A stretch of 64,000 nt of DNA from JALZKA01 sp963725035 (GCA_963725035.1 CAVRWX010000017.1:1-64000); one strand, 5' to 3'. Positions 1 through 10,243 are shown, numbered from the stretch's first letter. The notes: generated by a model from the sequence alone, not told the origin. A program made the numbers and translations.

Positions 1-1
1 G

Positions 2-2285
2 GGATTCATTTGCCTGGGCGTGGCACTTCTTGCGACGCCCGCTTCGGCCGGCGCCGAGACGCTGAAGGGCGGCCAGGCCGTCGAGCGCGACTGCGCAGCA
101 GCGCTTGCCGGCGAGGGGGCCGACCGCGCGGTGTGGACATCGCCCGGACAGGGATTCGTCACCGCGAAGCTCCAGGGCGGGCCGCGCGGCGACTGGGAGC
201 TTGCGGCGTTCCGTCGCGGCGAGCCCGTGGGTGCCTCGACCGCGATGGGCTCGAGTGAGCGGATCGACCTGTATGCCGAGCGCGGGCAGCGCTTCGTCAT
301 CCAGGCATGCCGCACGGACGGCGGGCCCAAGGAGGTCCGCCTCGACACCTCCTTCGCCCCGTTCCGGCCCAAGCCGGCCGAGCCTGTATCGCTCGCCCGC
401 GTGCCGATCGCAGGGACGGAGGACGTCGCCGAGCTCATGAGCGATGGGAATCGACGTCACGCACCAAGTCGGCCCCGACGCGGCGACGGTCGTCCTTTAC
501 TCGCGCGAGGAGCGCCTGCGACTGCTGGAACGAGGATTCGGCGTCGAGACCCTGGTGCCCGACCTCGCGGCCGCCGATGCGGCGATCGCCGCACCGAGGC
601 GCGGGTCGCGGCGCGAGGGACGAACTCGGAACTGCCAAGCGGGCGCACCGAGTACCGCCAGTACGTCGACTACACGGACGAACTGGACGACCTCGCGACC
701 GCTCATCCCGAGATCGCCCGCGAGGTGACGATCGGTGACTCGGTGGAGGGACGCCCGATCCAGGGGATCGAGATCGCCGCCGACGTGGAGGCAACCGACG
801 ACGGCCGCCCCGTCTACGTGCACCTGGGCGCCCATCACGCGCGCGAGTGGCCCTCGGCGGAGCTGCCGATGGAGTTCGCTATCGACCTCGTCGAGAACTA
901 CGGCACCGACTCCCGGATCACGGCGCTCCTCGAAGACGTGCGCGTCGATCGTGATCCCGGTGGTGAACGTGGACGGGTTCGTCGCGTCTCGGAGCTTCGG
1001 GACCTCGGTCGATCGACGACGACCAGAACGCGACGCTCCTGCAGTCGCTCGCCGGCACGGGCGCGTATCGCCGCAAGAACTGCCGGTCCGATCTCGGCAG
1101 CCGACGCGCTCCTGCCCTGCTCGGCGCGCACCTCGGGCGTCGACCTCAACCGCAACTACGGCGCCTACTGGGGCGGCCCGGGCTCGTCAGCGGACCCGAC
1201 CTCGCAGAGCTTCCGCGGCGCCATCTGCCTACTCGGAGCCAGAAGCCCAGGCCGTGCGCGAGTTCTCCTCCGGCATCCACCCCACCGTCTTCATCTCCAA
1301 CCACACCTTTACCGACGAAGGCCTGTGGCTCCGGCAGCCCGGCTTCGACGCGACGTTCTTCCCTCAGGACTCGATTGGCGCGACCTCCCCTGACGAGGTC
1401 GCGATGAAGGACCTCGGCGACGACATGCAGGGCGCGACGGGCTGGCACTCCGAGCGTGGTTACGAGTCTCTCGGCGACATCACGGGCGCGACCGAGGACT
1501 GGAACTACTTCTCCCAGGGCTCCTACGGCTACACGCCGGAGGTCCGGGGCCTGAACTTCCACGCGAACTACGCCGACTCCGTGATCGGGGAGTACCTGGG
1601 CGACGGGCAGAACGCGGGCGAGGGCGCCCGCGAGGCGTACCTGATCGCGGGCGAGCGGGCCGCCGACCGGGACGAGCACTCGGTCATCGAGGGTTCGGCT
1701 CCCGAGACGGCGACGCTTCGCCTGCACAAGGAGTTCGAGACGCCCCTCCATCCCGACCAGGGCGCAAACGCGCACATCGACGATGTCCTCGACTCGACGC
1801 TCGACGTCCCCGACGGCGGGGACTACGAATGGGACGTGATGCCCTCCGGGCGCCCGTTCCACCAGGGCGAGACGTGGACGATGAGCTGCGAGCTACCGAG
1901 CGAGGACCCGGTCTCACAGGAGGTGTTCGTCGCCCGGGGCGACAAGGCAACCGTGGACTGGGGCGCGGCGTGTGAGGCAGGCGGAGGGATCGATCCGGTC
2001 AAGTGCCGGGGGACCGTTGCAACGCTGATCGGCAGCAAGGGCAACGACCGCGGCGCCTCGAAGCTGATCGGCACGCCGGGCGTGGACGTGATCGCCGGCT
2101 CGAGGGGCAACGACGTGGTCTACGCGGACCAGGGCAAGGACATCGTCTGCGGAGGCAGTGGAGACGATGTGCTCTGGGGCGGCAAGGGCAAGGACGTCCT
2201 GCGCGGCGGTCCGGGCAAGGACGGCTGCCCGGACGCGGAAGGCAACGAGGCAAACAGCTGCCGAGGCATCCAGCCCGCCGGATAG
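2..2285 (+). pseudogene. Secreted M14 zinc carboxypeptidase with C-terminal RTX-like repeats; 5' partial, multiple frameshifts
   Basis: An exported metallocarboxypeptidase that would trim C-terminal residues from peptides outside the cell. The hydrophobic end of a signal peptide (…LLATPASAGAET) opens the window, so the true start lies upstream. The M14 signature is split between two frames: zinc-binding HHARE near 837-848, the substrate-binding LNRNYG near 1145, a later NHTFTDE segment near 1300, and the YTPE glutamate motif near 1530. The last about 80 residues hold glycine/aspartate repeats of the GGxGxD type (near 2035-2235), as in RTX calcium-binding proteins. The coding signal hops between frames near 435, 630, 960, 1010-1130 and 1225, with conserved motifs retained on both sides. 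Indel errors therefore explain it better than decay. Family call is firm; integrity is not. Confidence 0.8.
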
Positions 2286-2312
2286 CCGTGCTCCCCTCCC
2301 TCGCCGAGAGTT

Positions 2313-2341
2313 GGAATTTCCACGATATGCGTGGAAATTCC
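2313..2341. terminator. Bidirectional hairpin between convergent genes
   Basis: A perfect 11-bp inverted repeat, GGAATTTCCAC / GTGGAAATTCC, with a 7-nt loop lies between the stop codons of the convergent M14 and M28 genes and touches the M28 stop. It is notably AT-rich for this DNA. There is no U-tract, so termination is inferred from position and stem strength. Confidence 0.5.
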
Positions 2342-3563
2342 TACTTTGGGTGCGTGGCGGCCAGCTCTGAGGCGAGCGCGTAGGCGACCTTCGCCGCCTC
2401 GGCGACCGTCTCGTAGTTCACGTTCTCGGCCGTGTCGGACGGCAGGTGGTAGTTCGAGAGGTAGTTGAACTCGTTGACCGAGCTGAGGTTTGCGATCCGG
2501 TAGCCATGGCGCTGCGGGATGATCGCGTCGGTGGACGCGCGGGCGCGGAAGTCGCGCTCCAGGGCGAGGCCGTCGCGCTCCGCCACCCGGGCGACGGTCT
2601 CGCGCAACTCGGGGTCGTATTCCTCCATCCACGCGGGGCCCTCTCCCTCGAGCATGATCAGGCGCGGAGAGCCCACGGTGTCGATGCACAGGAACGAGGT
2701 CGCGTCCCGGTCGAGCTCGGAGGCGTGGCGGTCCATGAAGCCGCGGATCCCGTCCTGAAGCGTCTCCTCGGCGCCGGCCGAGACCAGCCAGACGCGGATC
2801 TCGCGCGGGCTCTCGCGCAGCATCTCGGCGAGGGCGACCAGGACGGCGCAGGCGGTGAGGTTGTCGTTGGCGCCGGGGACGGTCTCCGAGCGCCACATGT
2901 CGCCGATCGCCGCAACGGCTCCGAGATTCAGGACGAGCGCCGCCTTGGAGAGGCCGCGGCGCCCGGTCAACGCGCCGGCCAAGCCCACGATCGGCCCGGC
3001 GAACGCGCCCCACCACTGGGGAGGCTGGGTCTTGATCGGCGGGATCACGGTCGGGAAGCGCTCGTGGAAGGCGCGGACCGCCGTCTGGTCGAACAGGAAG
3101 CCGGTCTGCGCCGCGTCGTGGTGGGCGAGGACGACGAGCGTGTGGGCGGCGTCCGGGTCGCCCGCCTTGGCCAGCACGTTCACGGTCGTCTTCTCCTCGC
3201 GCATCGCGCGGCGGAAGATCCGCGGGCCGTTCAGCACCTCGTCGAAGAGCCCGAGTCCAGCCTTGGCCGAGCCCATGGCGCCCAGGAAGCGGTGGCCCTT
3301 GAGCGAGAGAAGACGCGCTCACGGCGCCAAGCGCGGCGAGGGTCGTGACCGTTGGCGGGAAGGTGCCCCAGCTCGGCTCGTCCTCGAGCGCAACGTCCTC
3401 GAGCGCCGACGGCGCGGAACCGCTCGGCCAGCCACTCGGCCGCTTCGCGCTCGCCCGGCGAGCAAGGCGGCCGGTCCATCGCCGCCAGCGTGAAGACGAC
3501 CTCGCGCAGCGTCTCCTCAGACGGAAGCGGGACCTTGGTCTTCTTGGTCGCGGCCTTGGGCAA
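2341..3563 (-). CDS. M28-family zinc aminopeptidase/carboxypeptidase (frameshifted)
   Basis: A co-catalytic two-zinc exopeptidase. Visible M28 landmarks in order are a HHD metal/catalytic motif (VLAHHDA), GANDN with the bridging aspartate, the GAEE catalytic glutamate pair, CIDTVG and the terminal NYHLPSDT histidine. The N-terminus (TTG start, MPKAATKKTK…) is in a different frame from the body. Shifts are needed near 3400 and near 3312, where the continuous reading is …LSLKGHRFLGAMG. An internal ATG near 3276 mimics a start but would remove a conserved segment. No signal peptide is evident. It follows the MFS exporter by about 24 nt on the same strand and is probably co-transcribed with it. 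Confidence 0.8.
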
Positions 3564-3587
3564 GAGGCCGCAGGCTATACAAGCGCC

Positions 3588-5049
3588 TCAGGCAGTCTCG
3601 CCCGCGGGCGCCGCGACCGGCGCTTCGTCCGCGCCGATCTCGGTGTGCGCCTTCGAGTCGCGGCCGCGGATCAGCGTGAGCGACGCGATGACGCCCAGGA
3701 CGGCGATGCCCGCGCCGACCATGAACGCGTCCGCGTAGCCCTCGGTCAGGGTGGCCGGGTCGGTGGCGCCTCGCGATCGAGGAGAACGCGACGGAGGAGA
3801 GGATCGCGAGGCCCAGGGCGCCGCCGACCTGCTGCGAGGTGTTGATGAGGCCCGCGGCGAGGCCCGCCTCGCGGTCCTCGACGTTGCTCATCGCGGCGAT
3901 GGTGACCGGCACGAACGCGAAGCCGAGACCGACGGCGGCGAGCAGCGACGGGAAGAGGACGTCGCCCACGTAGCTGCCGTCGACCGAGATCTGGCTGAAC
4001 CAGGCAAGGCCGCCGGCGATGAACGCCATGCCGGCCGCCATCACCGGCTTGAAGCCGATCTTCGTGACGAGCTGAGACGCGATCCCGGCCGCGAGGATGA
4101 TCGATACGGCCAGGGGCAGGTACGAGAGCCCAGCCTTGATGGCGCTGTAGCCCAGCACGTTCTGCATGTAGAGCGAGATGAAGAAGAACATGCTGAAGAG
4201 CGACGCTCCGGTCAGAATCCCGACCACGTTCGCTCCCGGTCAGCGTCCTCAGGCGGAAGATGCTGAACGGAACCAGCGGCGCGGGCGAGCGGAGCTCGAT
4301 CGCGACGAATGCCCCGAGTAGCGCCAGCGACGCCGGCGATCAGCACGAGCGTCTGGGACGAGCCCCAGCCGACGTCGGGCGCTTCGACCAACGCGTAGAC
4401 GAGGAGCGAGAGGCCCGCGGTCACCGTGACCGCGCCAGGGATGTCGAAGGTGCGGTTCTCTGCGTCCGAGTGGCTCTCGAGGATCAGGCGCGGGGCGAGC
4501 ATCGCAGCGCCGATCCCGATCGGGACGTTGACCCACAGGACCCACTCCCAGCCCGACGTACTCGGTGAGGAGGCCGCCGAGGAGCACGCCGGCCGCGCCG
4601 CCGGATCCCGCGACGGCGCCCCAGACGCCGAGCGCCTTGTTGCGCTCGGATCCGTCCTTGAAGGTGGTGGTGACGATGGAGAGCGCGGCGGGCGAGAGCA
4701 GCGCGGCGCCCAGGCCCTGGACCGCCCGGGCGGCGATCAGCGACGCCCTCGGACTCGGCGAAGCCGCCGGCCAGGGAGGCGGCGGCGAAAAGGAGGAGGC
4801 CCGCGATGAAGATCTCTCCGGCGACCGAGGAGGTCGGCGAGGCGGCCGCCGAGGAGCAGGAAGCCGCCGAATGTGAGGACGTAGGCGTTGACGACCCAGG
4901 AGAGGCTGTCCTGGTCGAACTGGAGGTCCTGCCGATCGTCGGCAGCGCCACGTTCACGATCGAGGCATCGAGGATGACCACGAACTGCGCCATGCAGAGG
5001 AGTGCGAGCGCAATCCATCTCTTGTCCAGTACTCGCGCTCGTCCGTCAT
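3588..5049 (-). pseudogene. DHA2-family MFS multidrug exporter, 14-TM type (multiple frameshifts)
   Basis: A proton-driven drug exporter of the EmrB/QacA type. The start is ATG at 5049, behind a good GAAGGAG ribosome site. TM1 with the DHA2 signature (LDASIVNVALPTIG) lies near 4960, WVVNAYVLTFGG follows, and the C-terminal helices (GLSYLPLAVSIILAAG, FAFVPVTIAAMSNVE) lie near 3880-4150. The natural end is …GETA then TGA at 3588. At least five frame changes (near 5030, 4930, 4830, 4740, 4560, 4330-4230 and 3775) break the gene. At the first, one missing C in TACTGG restores MTDEREYLDKRW. The length of about 487 codons fits the family. It diverges from a TetR gene across shared operators, which suggests drug-inducible expression. 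Confidence 0.82.
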
Positions 5050-5093
5050 GCCGTTTCTCCTTCGGTTTTGTTGTGCCGCCTGGCTGCACAATC

Positions 5094-5181
5094 GGGACCT
5101 GGAGTTCCGGTTCCGCAACCTGCGTATAATCGGAACTGGAGTTCCGGTTCCGAAAGCTACCATAGCGGAACCGTGGTTCCG
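5094..5181. promoter_or_regulatory. Three TetR-type operator boxes in the MFS/tetR divergent promoter
   Basis: Three 16-bp boxes of the form CGGAACn-NN-nGTTCCG: 5094-5109 (two mismatches), 5131-5146 (CGGAACTGGAGTTCCG, perfect arms) and 5166-5181 (CGGAACCGTGGTTCCG, perfect arms). Their centres are 37 and 35 bp apart. Boxes 1 and 2 lie in a 17-bp direct repeat. A TATAAT hexamer (5125-5130) abuts box 2. This is a classical layout for a TetR repressor controlling itself and its exporter. Confidence 0.75.
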
Positions 5182-5205
5182 TTTGCCACCTCCCTTTACA
5201 TACCA

Positions 5206-5814
5206 ATGACGATTCCCGTACAAGCCCTCCCCCGCGTTCAGCGCGCCGACGCGCGCCGGAACCGCGAGGCCGTGATCGAGGCGGCTCGAACGCTGATGGC
5301 GACGGCAGGACTGGACGCGCAGATGGATGACATCGCGCGCGAAGCCGGCGTCGGCGTCGGCACCGTCTACCGCCACTTCCCGAACAAGGAAGACCTGATC
5401 TACGCGCTTACCGAACGCCGGTTCGAACGCCTCGCCGAGCTTGCGCGGGAGGCATTGGCAGAGGACGACCCCGGGCCCGCCTTCGAGCGCTACCTCTTCC
5501 GCGGCGCTGAGCTTCAGGCCATCGACCGCGCGCTCAACGAGGTGATGCGCGACCGCCCCGACGCCATGCAGGCGGCGGCGCAGAAGGTTGGCGTGCTGGA
5601 ACTCGCCCGCGAGGTGATGACCCGTGCGCAGGACGCCGGCCACATCCGCGGCGACGCCGTGGCCGAGGACATCCCGATGCTCATGTGCGGGCTCGGAACC
5701 TCAACCCCAGGCTCGAGCGGCCCGTTCGTGAGCGCCACCTCGTGGCAGCGTTTCCTGGCGGTGATCCTCGACGGTCTCCGGGCACCGGGCTCGTCGCCCC
5801 TGCCCCCGCGCTAG
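5206..5814 (+). CDS. TetR/AcrR family transcriptional regulator
   Basis: A 202-residue regulator. The N-terminal helix-turn-helix reads AARTLMATAG…MDDIAREAGVGVGTVYRHF (about residues 20-62), followed by NKEDLIYAL, the hallmark TetR continuation. The C-terminal ligand domain resembles TetR proteins with a C33-type domain, ending near the phrase SWQRFLAVILDGLR. The ATG at 5206 is chosen because upstream in-frame sequence covers the operator region. It very likely represses the divergent MFS exporter and itself through the palindromes at 5094-5181. The last 4 bases (CTAG) are shared with the stop of the convergent dehydrogenase. Confidence 0.88.
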   Translation: MTIPVQALPRVQRADARRNREAVIEAARTLMATAGLDAQMDDIAREAGVGVGTVYRHFPNKEDLIYALTERRFERLAELAREALAEDDPGPAFERYLFRGAELQAIDRALNEVMRDRPDAMQAAAQKVGVLELAREVMTRAQDAGHIRGDAVAEDIPMLMCGLGTSTPGSSGPFVSATSWQRFLAVILDGLRAPGSSPLPPR

Positions 5815-8621
5815 CGAGTCAGCTCTTCAAGCGCCAGGACGATCGAGCCGTACGGCTCCCCGGTCGCGCGCTCCATCCCGATCTCGCACGTCCGGTTGGT
5901 CGAGAGGTAGGCGTCGAACGGGCCTCGCTCGGCAAGCTCGGCGGCCTGCGCCGCGGTCGCCGACGCGGTCAGCTCGGGGTGAAGCATTCCGCGGTCGCCC
6001 GCGAAGCCACAGCAGCGCGACGCGGCGGGAACGGCGACCTCGTCGGCCATCTCCGCCGCGACTTCTGAGAGCTTTGCGGCCAGGCCCAGGTGGCGGGTTG
6101 CGCACGTCGGGTGGATCGCGACGCGGCCGAGCTTTCGCTCGATGCCGAGGTTCGGGATCAGCCGCTCAACCCATTCGACCGAGTCGAGGATCTCGAGCTT
6201 TCCGTGTCGCTCCTGGACGTCCTCCGGGAGGACGGCGAGCGTCTCGGATGAAAGGCCGAGCGTGCACGAGGAGGCGTCGCTCACGATCGGCAGCTCTCCC
6301 TCGCCAGACCAGGCCCAGAGCTTCTCGAACGTCTGACGCGCCATCCACTCATGCGCTTCGCGATGGCCCTTCGACGACCAGGGGACGCCGCAGCAGCTCC
6401 CCCCGACATCGGGCGGGATCCATACCGGCATGCCCGCCCGCTCTGAGACCGCGACCGTCGCGTCGGCCAGGCTCGGGCCCGGGCGGGCCTTCTTCGAGGC
6501 GCCCATGATCCGGTTGGTGCACGAGGGGAAGTAGACGGCCGCCGCGCCATCGCGCTTGGTCGAGCCGGGAAGCGATTCCGCGGCCTTCGGCAGGGTGCCG
6601 CCGCCGAGGCGCTCCGCGACCGGCCCGGCGCGAAGGCCCGCACGAGAGGTGTGCTCGACCTTGCTCCAGTTCTTCGCGGCGTGCATAGCCAGCTTCTCTT
6701 CCCGGGCCGAGTGCTCCTTGGCTCGAAGCTCCTTCACCAGCTTGCCCGTGTCGATCGAGAGCGGGCAGGCAAGGACACACGATCCGTCTGCCGCACACGT
6801 TTCGAGCCCGTCGTACTCGAACTCCTTCGCCAGCGCCTTGGCGACCGGCGAGCCCTCGGCCTGCCGCGCCATCTCTCGCCGCAACACGATCCGCTGGCGC
6901 GGAGTCGTGGTCAGGTCCTGACTGGGGCACGCCGGCTCGCAGAAGCCGCACTCGACGCAGGTGTTCACGACCTCCTCGACCTCGGGGGTCGTCTTCAGGT
7001 TCTGGAGGTGGACGGCCGGGTCGTCATTCATCACGACGCCGGGGCCGAGGACGCCGTCCGGGTCGGCGAGGCGCTTGACGCGCCACATCAGCTCAGCCGC
7101 CTGCTCGCCCCACTCGCGCGCGACGTATGGCGCCATGTTGACGCCCGTCCCGTGCTCGGCCTTCAGCGAGCCGTCGTACTTGTCACAGACGAGTTCGACC
7201 AACCCCTCCATGAACGCCTCGTAGCGGTCGAGATCCTCCTGCTTCGCGAAGTCGGGCGTGAGCATGAAATGGAGGTTCCCGGCGGACGTGTGGCCGGCGA
7301 CACCCGTCAGGAACCCGTGCTCGCCGAGGAGCGCCTGGACGTCCTTCGCCGCCTCGGCGATCCGCGCCGGCGGCACGCAGACGTCCTCGACGATCAGCGC
7401 GGTGCCGGGGATCCGCAGGCGCCCGACCAGGCCGTGGAGCCCCTCGCGGACGCGCCAGCTGACCTCGATCTTTTCGTGCTCGTGAGTGAAGTCGGCCGGG
7501 CGGATGAGGTTGTCCTCTCCCACCGCCTCGATGGCTGCGCTTTCTGACTTGTCCAGCGACTTCTCATCGTCGGAGCCGAACTCGACCAGGAGCACGGCGG
7601 ACTCGGGCGGGAGCTCGAGCCAGTCCTGGGGCGCGCCCGGAATGTTCATCGCGGCGACCATCAGCGCCGGCGCGACCATCAGCTCGACCGCGCTCGCACC
7701 CAGTTCGACCAGATCGGGCACGGGGGCACAGGCCTCGGGGATGCCCGCGAAGTGCAGCCACGCGGTCGTTGTATGGGCGGGTACGGGAAGGGTTTCGAAG
7801 GTCGCGTCGCAGATCAGCGCGAGCGTTCCCTCCGAGCCCACGATGAGCCGCCGGAAGATCTCGACGGGCTCGTCGGCGTCGAGAAACGCACACAGGCGGT
7901 AGCCCGTCGTGTTCTTGATCTCGAACTTGTGGCGGATCCGCTTGGCGAGCTTCTTGTCAGCGCGGATCTCGTCCCGGAGCTCGGTGAGGCCGGCGGCGAG
8001 CTCGGCTTCCTCGGATTCGAAGCGGGCCGCGGCGTCGGGCGCGGACGTGTCGATCACGGTCCCGTTGGCAGTCATGAAGGTCATGTCGCTGACGGTCTGG
8101 TACGAGTCGAAGCGCGTCCCGCACCGCATCCCGCCCGAGTTGTTGGCGACAACTCCGCCCACCGTCGCGATGTCGGTCGAGGCTGGGTCGGGGCCCAGCT
8201 TCCGGTGGTGGCGGCTCAGCACCCGGTTGGCGTGGCCGAGCACGGTCCCAGGCCGCACCTTCACGCGAGCTGCGTCATCGTCCAGAATCTCGACGCCGCG
8301 CCAGTGGCGCCGGACGTCGACCAGGATGCCCGCTCCCTGCCCCTGGCCGTTCAGGCTCGTGCCGCCCGCCCGGAAGGTGACCGGGATGCCGTGCTCGCGG
8401 CCGTAGGCGATCACGCGGGCAACGCCCGCCGCGTCGCGCGGCTGGACGACGACCTGCGGGATCAGGCGGTAGGGGCTCGCGTCCGAGGCGTAGCGGACGA
8501 GGTCGGTCGCGCGACCGAGCACGGAGCTCTCGCCGACGAGCCGCGCGAGGTCGGTGCGAAGCGGCTCGGGCGTGCCCTCCGCGACCCAGTCTGGCGCTCG
8601 GTCGGGGGCGGCGGTCGTCAC
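5811..8621 (-). CDS. FAD-linked D-2-hydroxyacid (D-lactate-type) dehydrogenase with C-terminal Fe-S/CCG domain
   Basis: A 936-residue single-chain dehydrogenase that oxidises a D-2-hydroxyacid to the 2-oxoacid. It has an N-terminal PCMH-type FAD domain (FRAGGTSLNGQGQG near residue 80, VGGVVANNSGG near 150) and an FAD-oxidase C domain ending around residue 530. Two [4Fe-4S] motifs follow (CVECGFCEPACP near 555, CAADGSCVLACP near 609), then two cysteine-rich CCG modules (SCCGVPW near 741, RCCGFAGDRG near 870). Start is GTG. It lies 10 nt downstream of a benzoylformate-decarboxylase-like gene, so the substrate may be an aromatic hydroxyacid such as D-mandelate rather than D-lactate. The substrate call is inference; the architecture is clear. 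Confidence 0.88.
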   Translation of the reverse strand: MTTAAPDRAPDWVAEGTPEPLRTDLARLVGESSVLGRATDLVRYASDASPYRLIPQVVVQPRDAAGVARVIAYGREHGIPVTFRAGGTSLNGQGQGAGILVDVRRHWRGVEILDDDAARVKVRPGTVLGHANRVLSRHHRKLGPDPASTDIATVGGVVANNSGGMRCGTRFDSYQTVSDMTFMTANGTVIDTSAPDAAARFESEEAELAAGLTELRDEIRADKKLAKRIRHKFEIKNTTGYRLCAFLDADEPVEIFRRLIVGSEGTLALICDATFETLPVPAHTTTAWLHFAGIPEACAPVPDLVELGASAVELMVAPALMVAAMNIPGAPQDWLELPPESAVLLVEFGSDDEKSLDKSESAAIEAVGEDNLIRPADFTHEHEKIEVSWRVREGLHGLVGRLRIPGTALIVEDVCVPPARIAEAAKDVQALLGEHGFLTGVAGHTSAGNLHFMLTPDFAKQEDLDRYEAFMEGLVELVCDKYDGSLKAEHGTGVNMAPYVAREWGEQAAELMWRVKRLADPDGVLGPGVVMNDDPAVHLQNLKTTPEVEEVVNTCVECGFCEPACPSQDLTTTPRQRIVLRREMARQAEGSPVAKALAKEFEYDGLETCAADGSCVLACPLSIDTGKLVKELRAKEHSAREEKLAMHAAKNWSKVEHTSRAGLRAGPVAERLGGGTLPKAAESLPGSTKRDGAAAVYFPSCTNRIMGASKKARPGPSLADATVAVSERAGMPVWIPPDVGGSCCGVPWSSKGHREAHEWMARQTFEKLWAWSGEGELPIVSDASSCTLGLSSETLAVLPEDVQERHGKLEILDSVEWVERLIPNLGIERKLGRVAIHPTCATRHLGLAAKLSEVAAEMADEVAVPAASRCCGFAGDRGMLHPELTASATAAQAAELAERGPFDAYLSTNRTCEIGMERATGEPYGSIVLALEELTR

Positions 8622-8631
8622 GAGGAAGCCC

Positions 8632-10230
8632 TTAGAACAGCCACATGCCCGGCGCCACGCCCACCTCGACCAGCTCGGGCTTGGGCGAGGCGATCGCGGT
8701 CCTGAGCGCGTCGGTCAGGGAATCGGCGTCGTCGACCTTCGTGGAGTTGACGCCGTAGCCGGACGCGACAGCCGCGGTGTCGAGGGCCGGAAGGTCGAGG
8801 CCAGGAGAGTTCTCGACCTGCTCGACCATTGCGAACCACTTGAGAATCGCGTACTCGGAGTTGCGAAGGACGAGCACGGTCATCGGCACGTCGTAGGCGA
8901 CGGCGCTCCAGAGCGCCGTGATCGCGTATTGCGCGGAGCCCTCGCCGATCACACAGACGACAGGCCGGTCGGGCTGCGCGATCTGGACGCCGACCGCGGC
9001 CGCCAGGCCGAAGCCCAGGCCGCCTCCGGCGCCGAAGTAGTAGGAACCGGGCCGCGAGAGACGCATCTGATTGCGCAGGGCGAGCGTCGCCGACGGTGCC
9101 TCCAGCACGATGATCCCGTCCTCGGGAAAGGCCTGGCGCAGCGCGTACATCGCCGCGGTGCCGGTGATCGGGCTCTGCTCCTCGCCCGGGATGGGGTCGG
9201 GCAACGAGTCGCCGGCGTCCCGGTCGGACTCGCCGACGCGGCCGAACAGGTGGAGCAGGCCCTTCTTGACGTCGCCGATGATGGCGTTGCCCATCGGTGC
9301 GCGGGCTGCCTCCTCGGGGTCGGAGGTGAGGTGGACGAGCTCGGCGCCCTCGGGCAGATACTCGCCCGGCAGGTACGGGTAGTAGGGGAAGACCGAAGAG
9401 CCCACGACGAGGATCAGGTCGTAGCCCTTGAGCGTGTCGGCCACGGGCGCGATGCCTGGCGGCAGCGTGCCGCGGAAGTTCGGATGGCCCTCGGGGAAGC
9501 CGAGCCGGCCGCCGCCGGTGGCTGGGATCGCGAAGACGGGCAGGTTCTGCTTCTCGGCGAGTTGGACGGCGATGTCCCAGGCGCCTGACGCGTCGATGTC
9601 GGGTCCGGCGATCATCACGGGCTTCTGGGCCTTCTCGAGCGAGGCGGCGAGGGCCTCGATCGCGTCGGGATCGGGCGCGGGAGCGCCGGCGACTTCGCGC
9701 GCGATCACATGATCGGTCAGGGCGGGGTCGGCCTCGCCGTCCCAATCGTCCATCGGGATCGAGACGAACGCGGGCCCCTTCGGCGGGGTCGCGGCAAGGT
9801 GGATCGCGCGCGCCAGGGCATGCGGGACGTCCGCTGCCCGCGCGGGCTCGAAGCTGGACTTGACGAGTGGATGCGGCATCCGGGTGGCGTCGCGGTTGGT
9901 CAGGTTCGCCTGGATGCCTACGTGGGGGCGCACCTGCTGGCCCGCTGTGACGAGGAGCGGCGAGTGGTTCGCCTGAGCGTTGAAGATCCCGCCCATCGCG
10001 TTGCCCACGCCCGGCGCCGTGTGGAGGTTCGCGTGCCCGACCGTCCCCGACGCCTGCGCGTAGCCGTCGGCCATCCCCATCACGACCAGCTCCTGGAGTC
10101 CCAGGACGTACTGGAAGTCGGACGGGAAGTCCGCCAACATCGGCAACTCCGTCGAGCCGGGGTTGCCGAACATGGTCGTCATCCCGTGCCTGCGGAGCAG
10201 CTCGTAGGAGGCCTCGCGAACGCTCGTCAC
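8632..10230 (-). CDS. mdlC: Thiamine-diphosphate decarboxylase, benzoylformate decarboxylase-like
   Basis: A 532-residue ThDP enzyme predicted to decarboxylate an aromatic 2-oxoacid, giving an aldehyde and CO2. The N-terminal PYR domain carries FGNPGSTELPML and GLQE (cofactor-activating glutamate) and HTAPGVGNAMG. The middle domain binds nucleotide-like ligands in relatives. The C-terminal domain has the ThDP/Mg motif GEGSAQ…RNSEY. Length and motifs match benzoylformate decarboxylase better than acetolactate synthase. The GTG start at 10230 is chosen because a -10-like TAGTGT lies 7 nt upstream, consistent with a leaderless message; upstream in-frame sequence has no homology signal. It forms an operon with the downstream FAD/Fe-S dehydrogenase. 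Confidence 0.82.
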   Translation of the reverse strand: MTSVREASYELLRRHGMTTMFGNPGSTELPMLADFPSDFQYVLGLQELVVMGMADGYAQASGTVGHANLHTAPGVGNAMGGIFNAQANHSPLLVTAGQQVRPHVGIQANLTNRDATRMPHPLVKSSFEPARAADVPHALARAIHLAATPPKGPAFVSIPMDDWDGEADPALTDHVIAREVAGAPAPDPDAIEALAASLEKAQKPVMIAGPDIDASGAWDIAVQLAEKQNLPVFAIPATGGGRLGFPEGHPNFRGTLPPGIAPVADTLKGYDLILVVGSSVFPYYPYLPGEYLPEGAELVHLTSDPEEAARAPMGNAIIGDVKKGLLHLFGRVGESDRDAGDSLPDPIPGEEQSPITGTAAMYALRQAFPEDGIIVLEAPSATLALRNQMRLSRPGSYYFGAGGGLGFGLAAAVGVQIAQPDRPVVCVIGEGSAQYAITALWSAVAYDVPMTVLVLRNSEYAILKWFAMVEQVENSPGLDLPALDTAAVASGYGVNSTKVDDADSLTDALRTAIASPKPELVEVGVAPGMWLF

Positions 10231-10237
10231 GAGCCGG

Positions 10238-10243
10238 ACACTA
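10238..10243 (-). promoter_or_regulatory. -10-like hexamer TAGTGT for leaderless start
   Basis: On the minus strand TAGTGT is separated by 7 nt from the GTG of the benzoylformate-decarboxylase-like gene. Same TANNNT-N6/7-start layout as several other first genes here. Confidence 0.4.
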
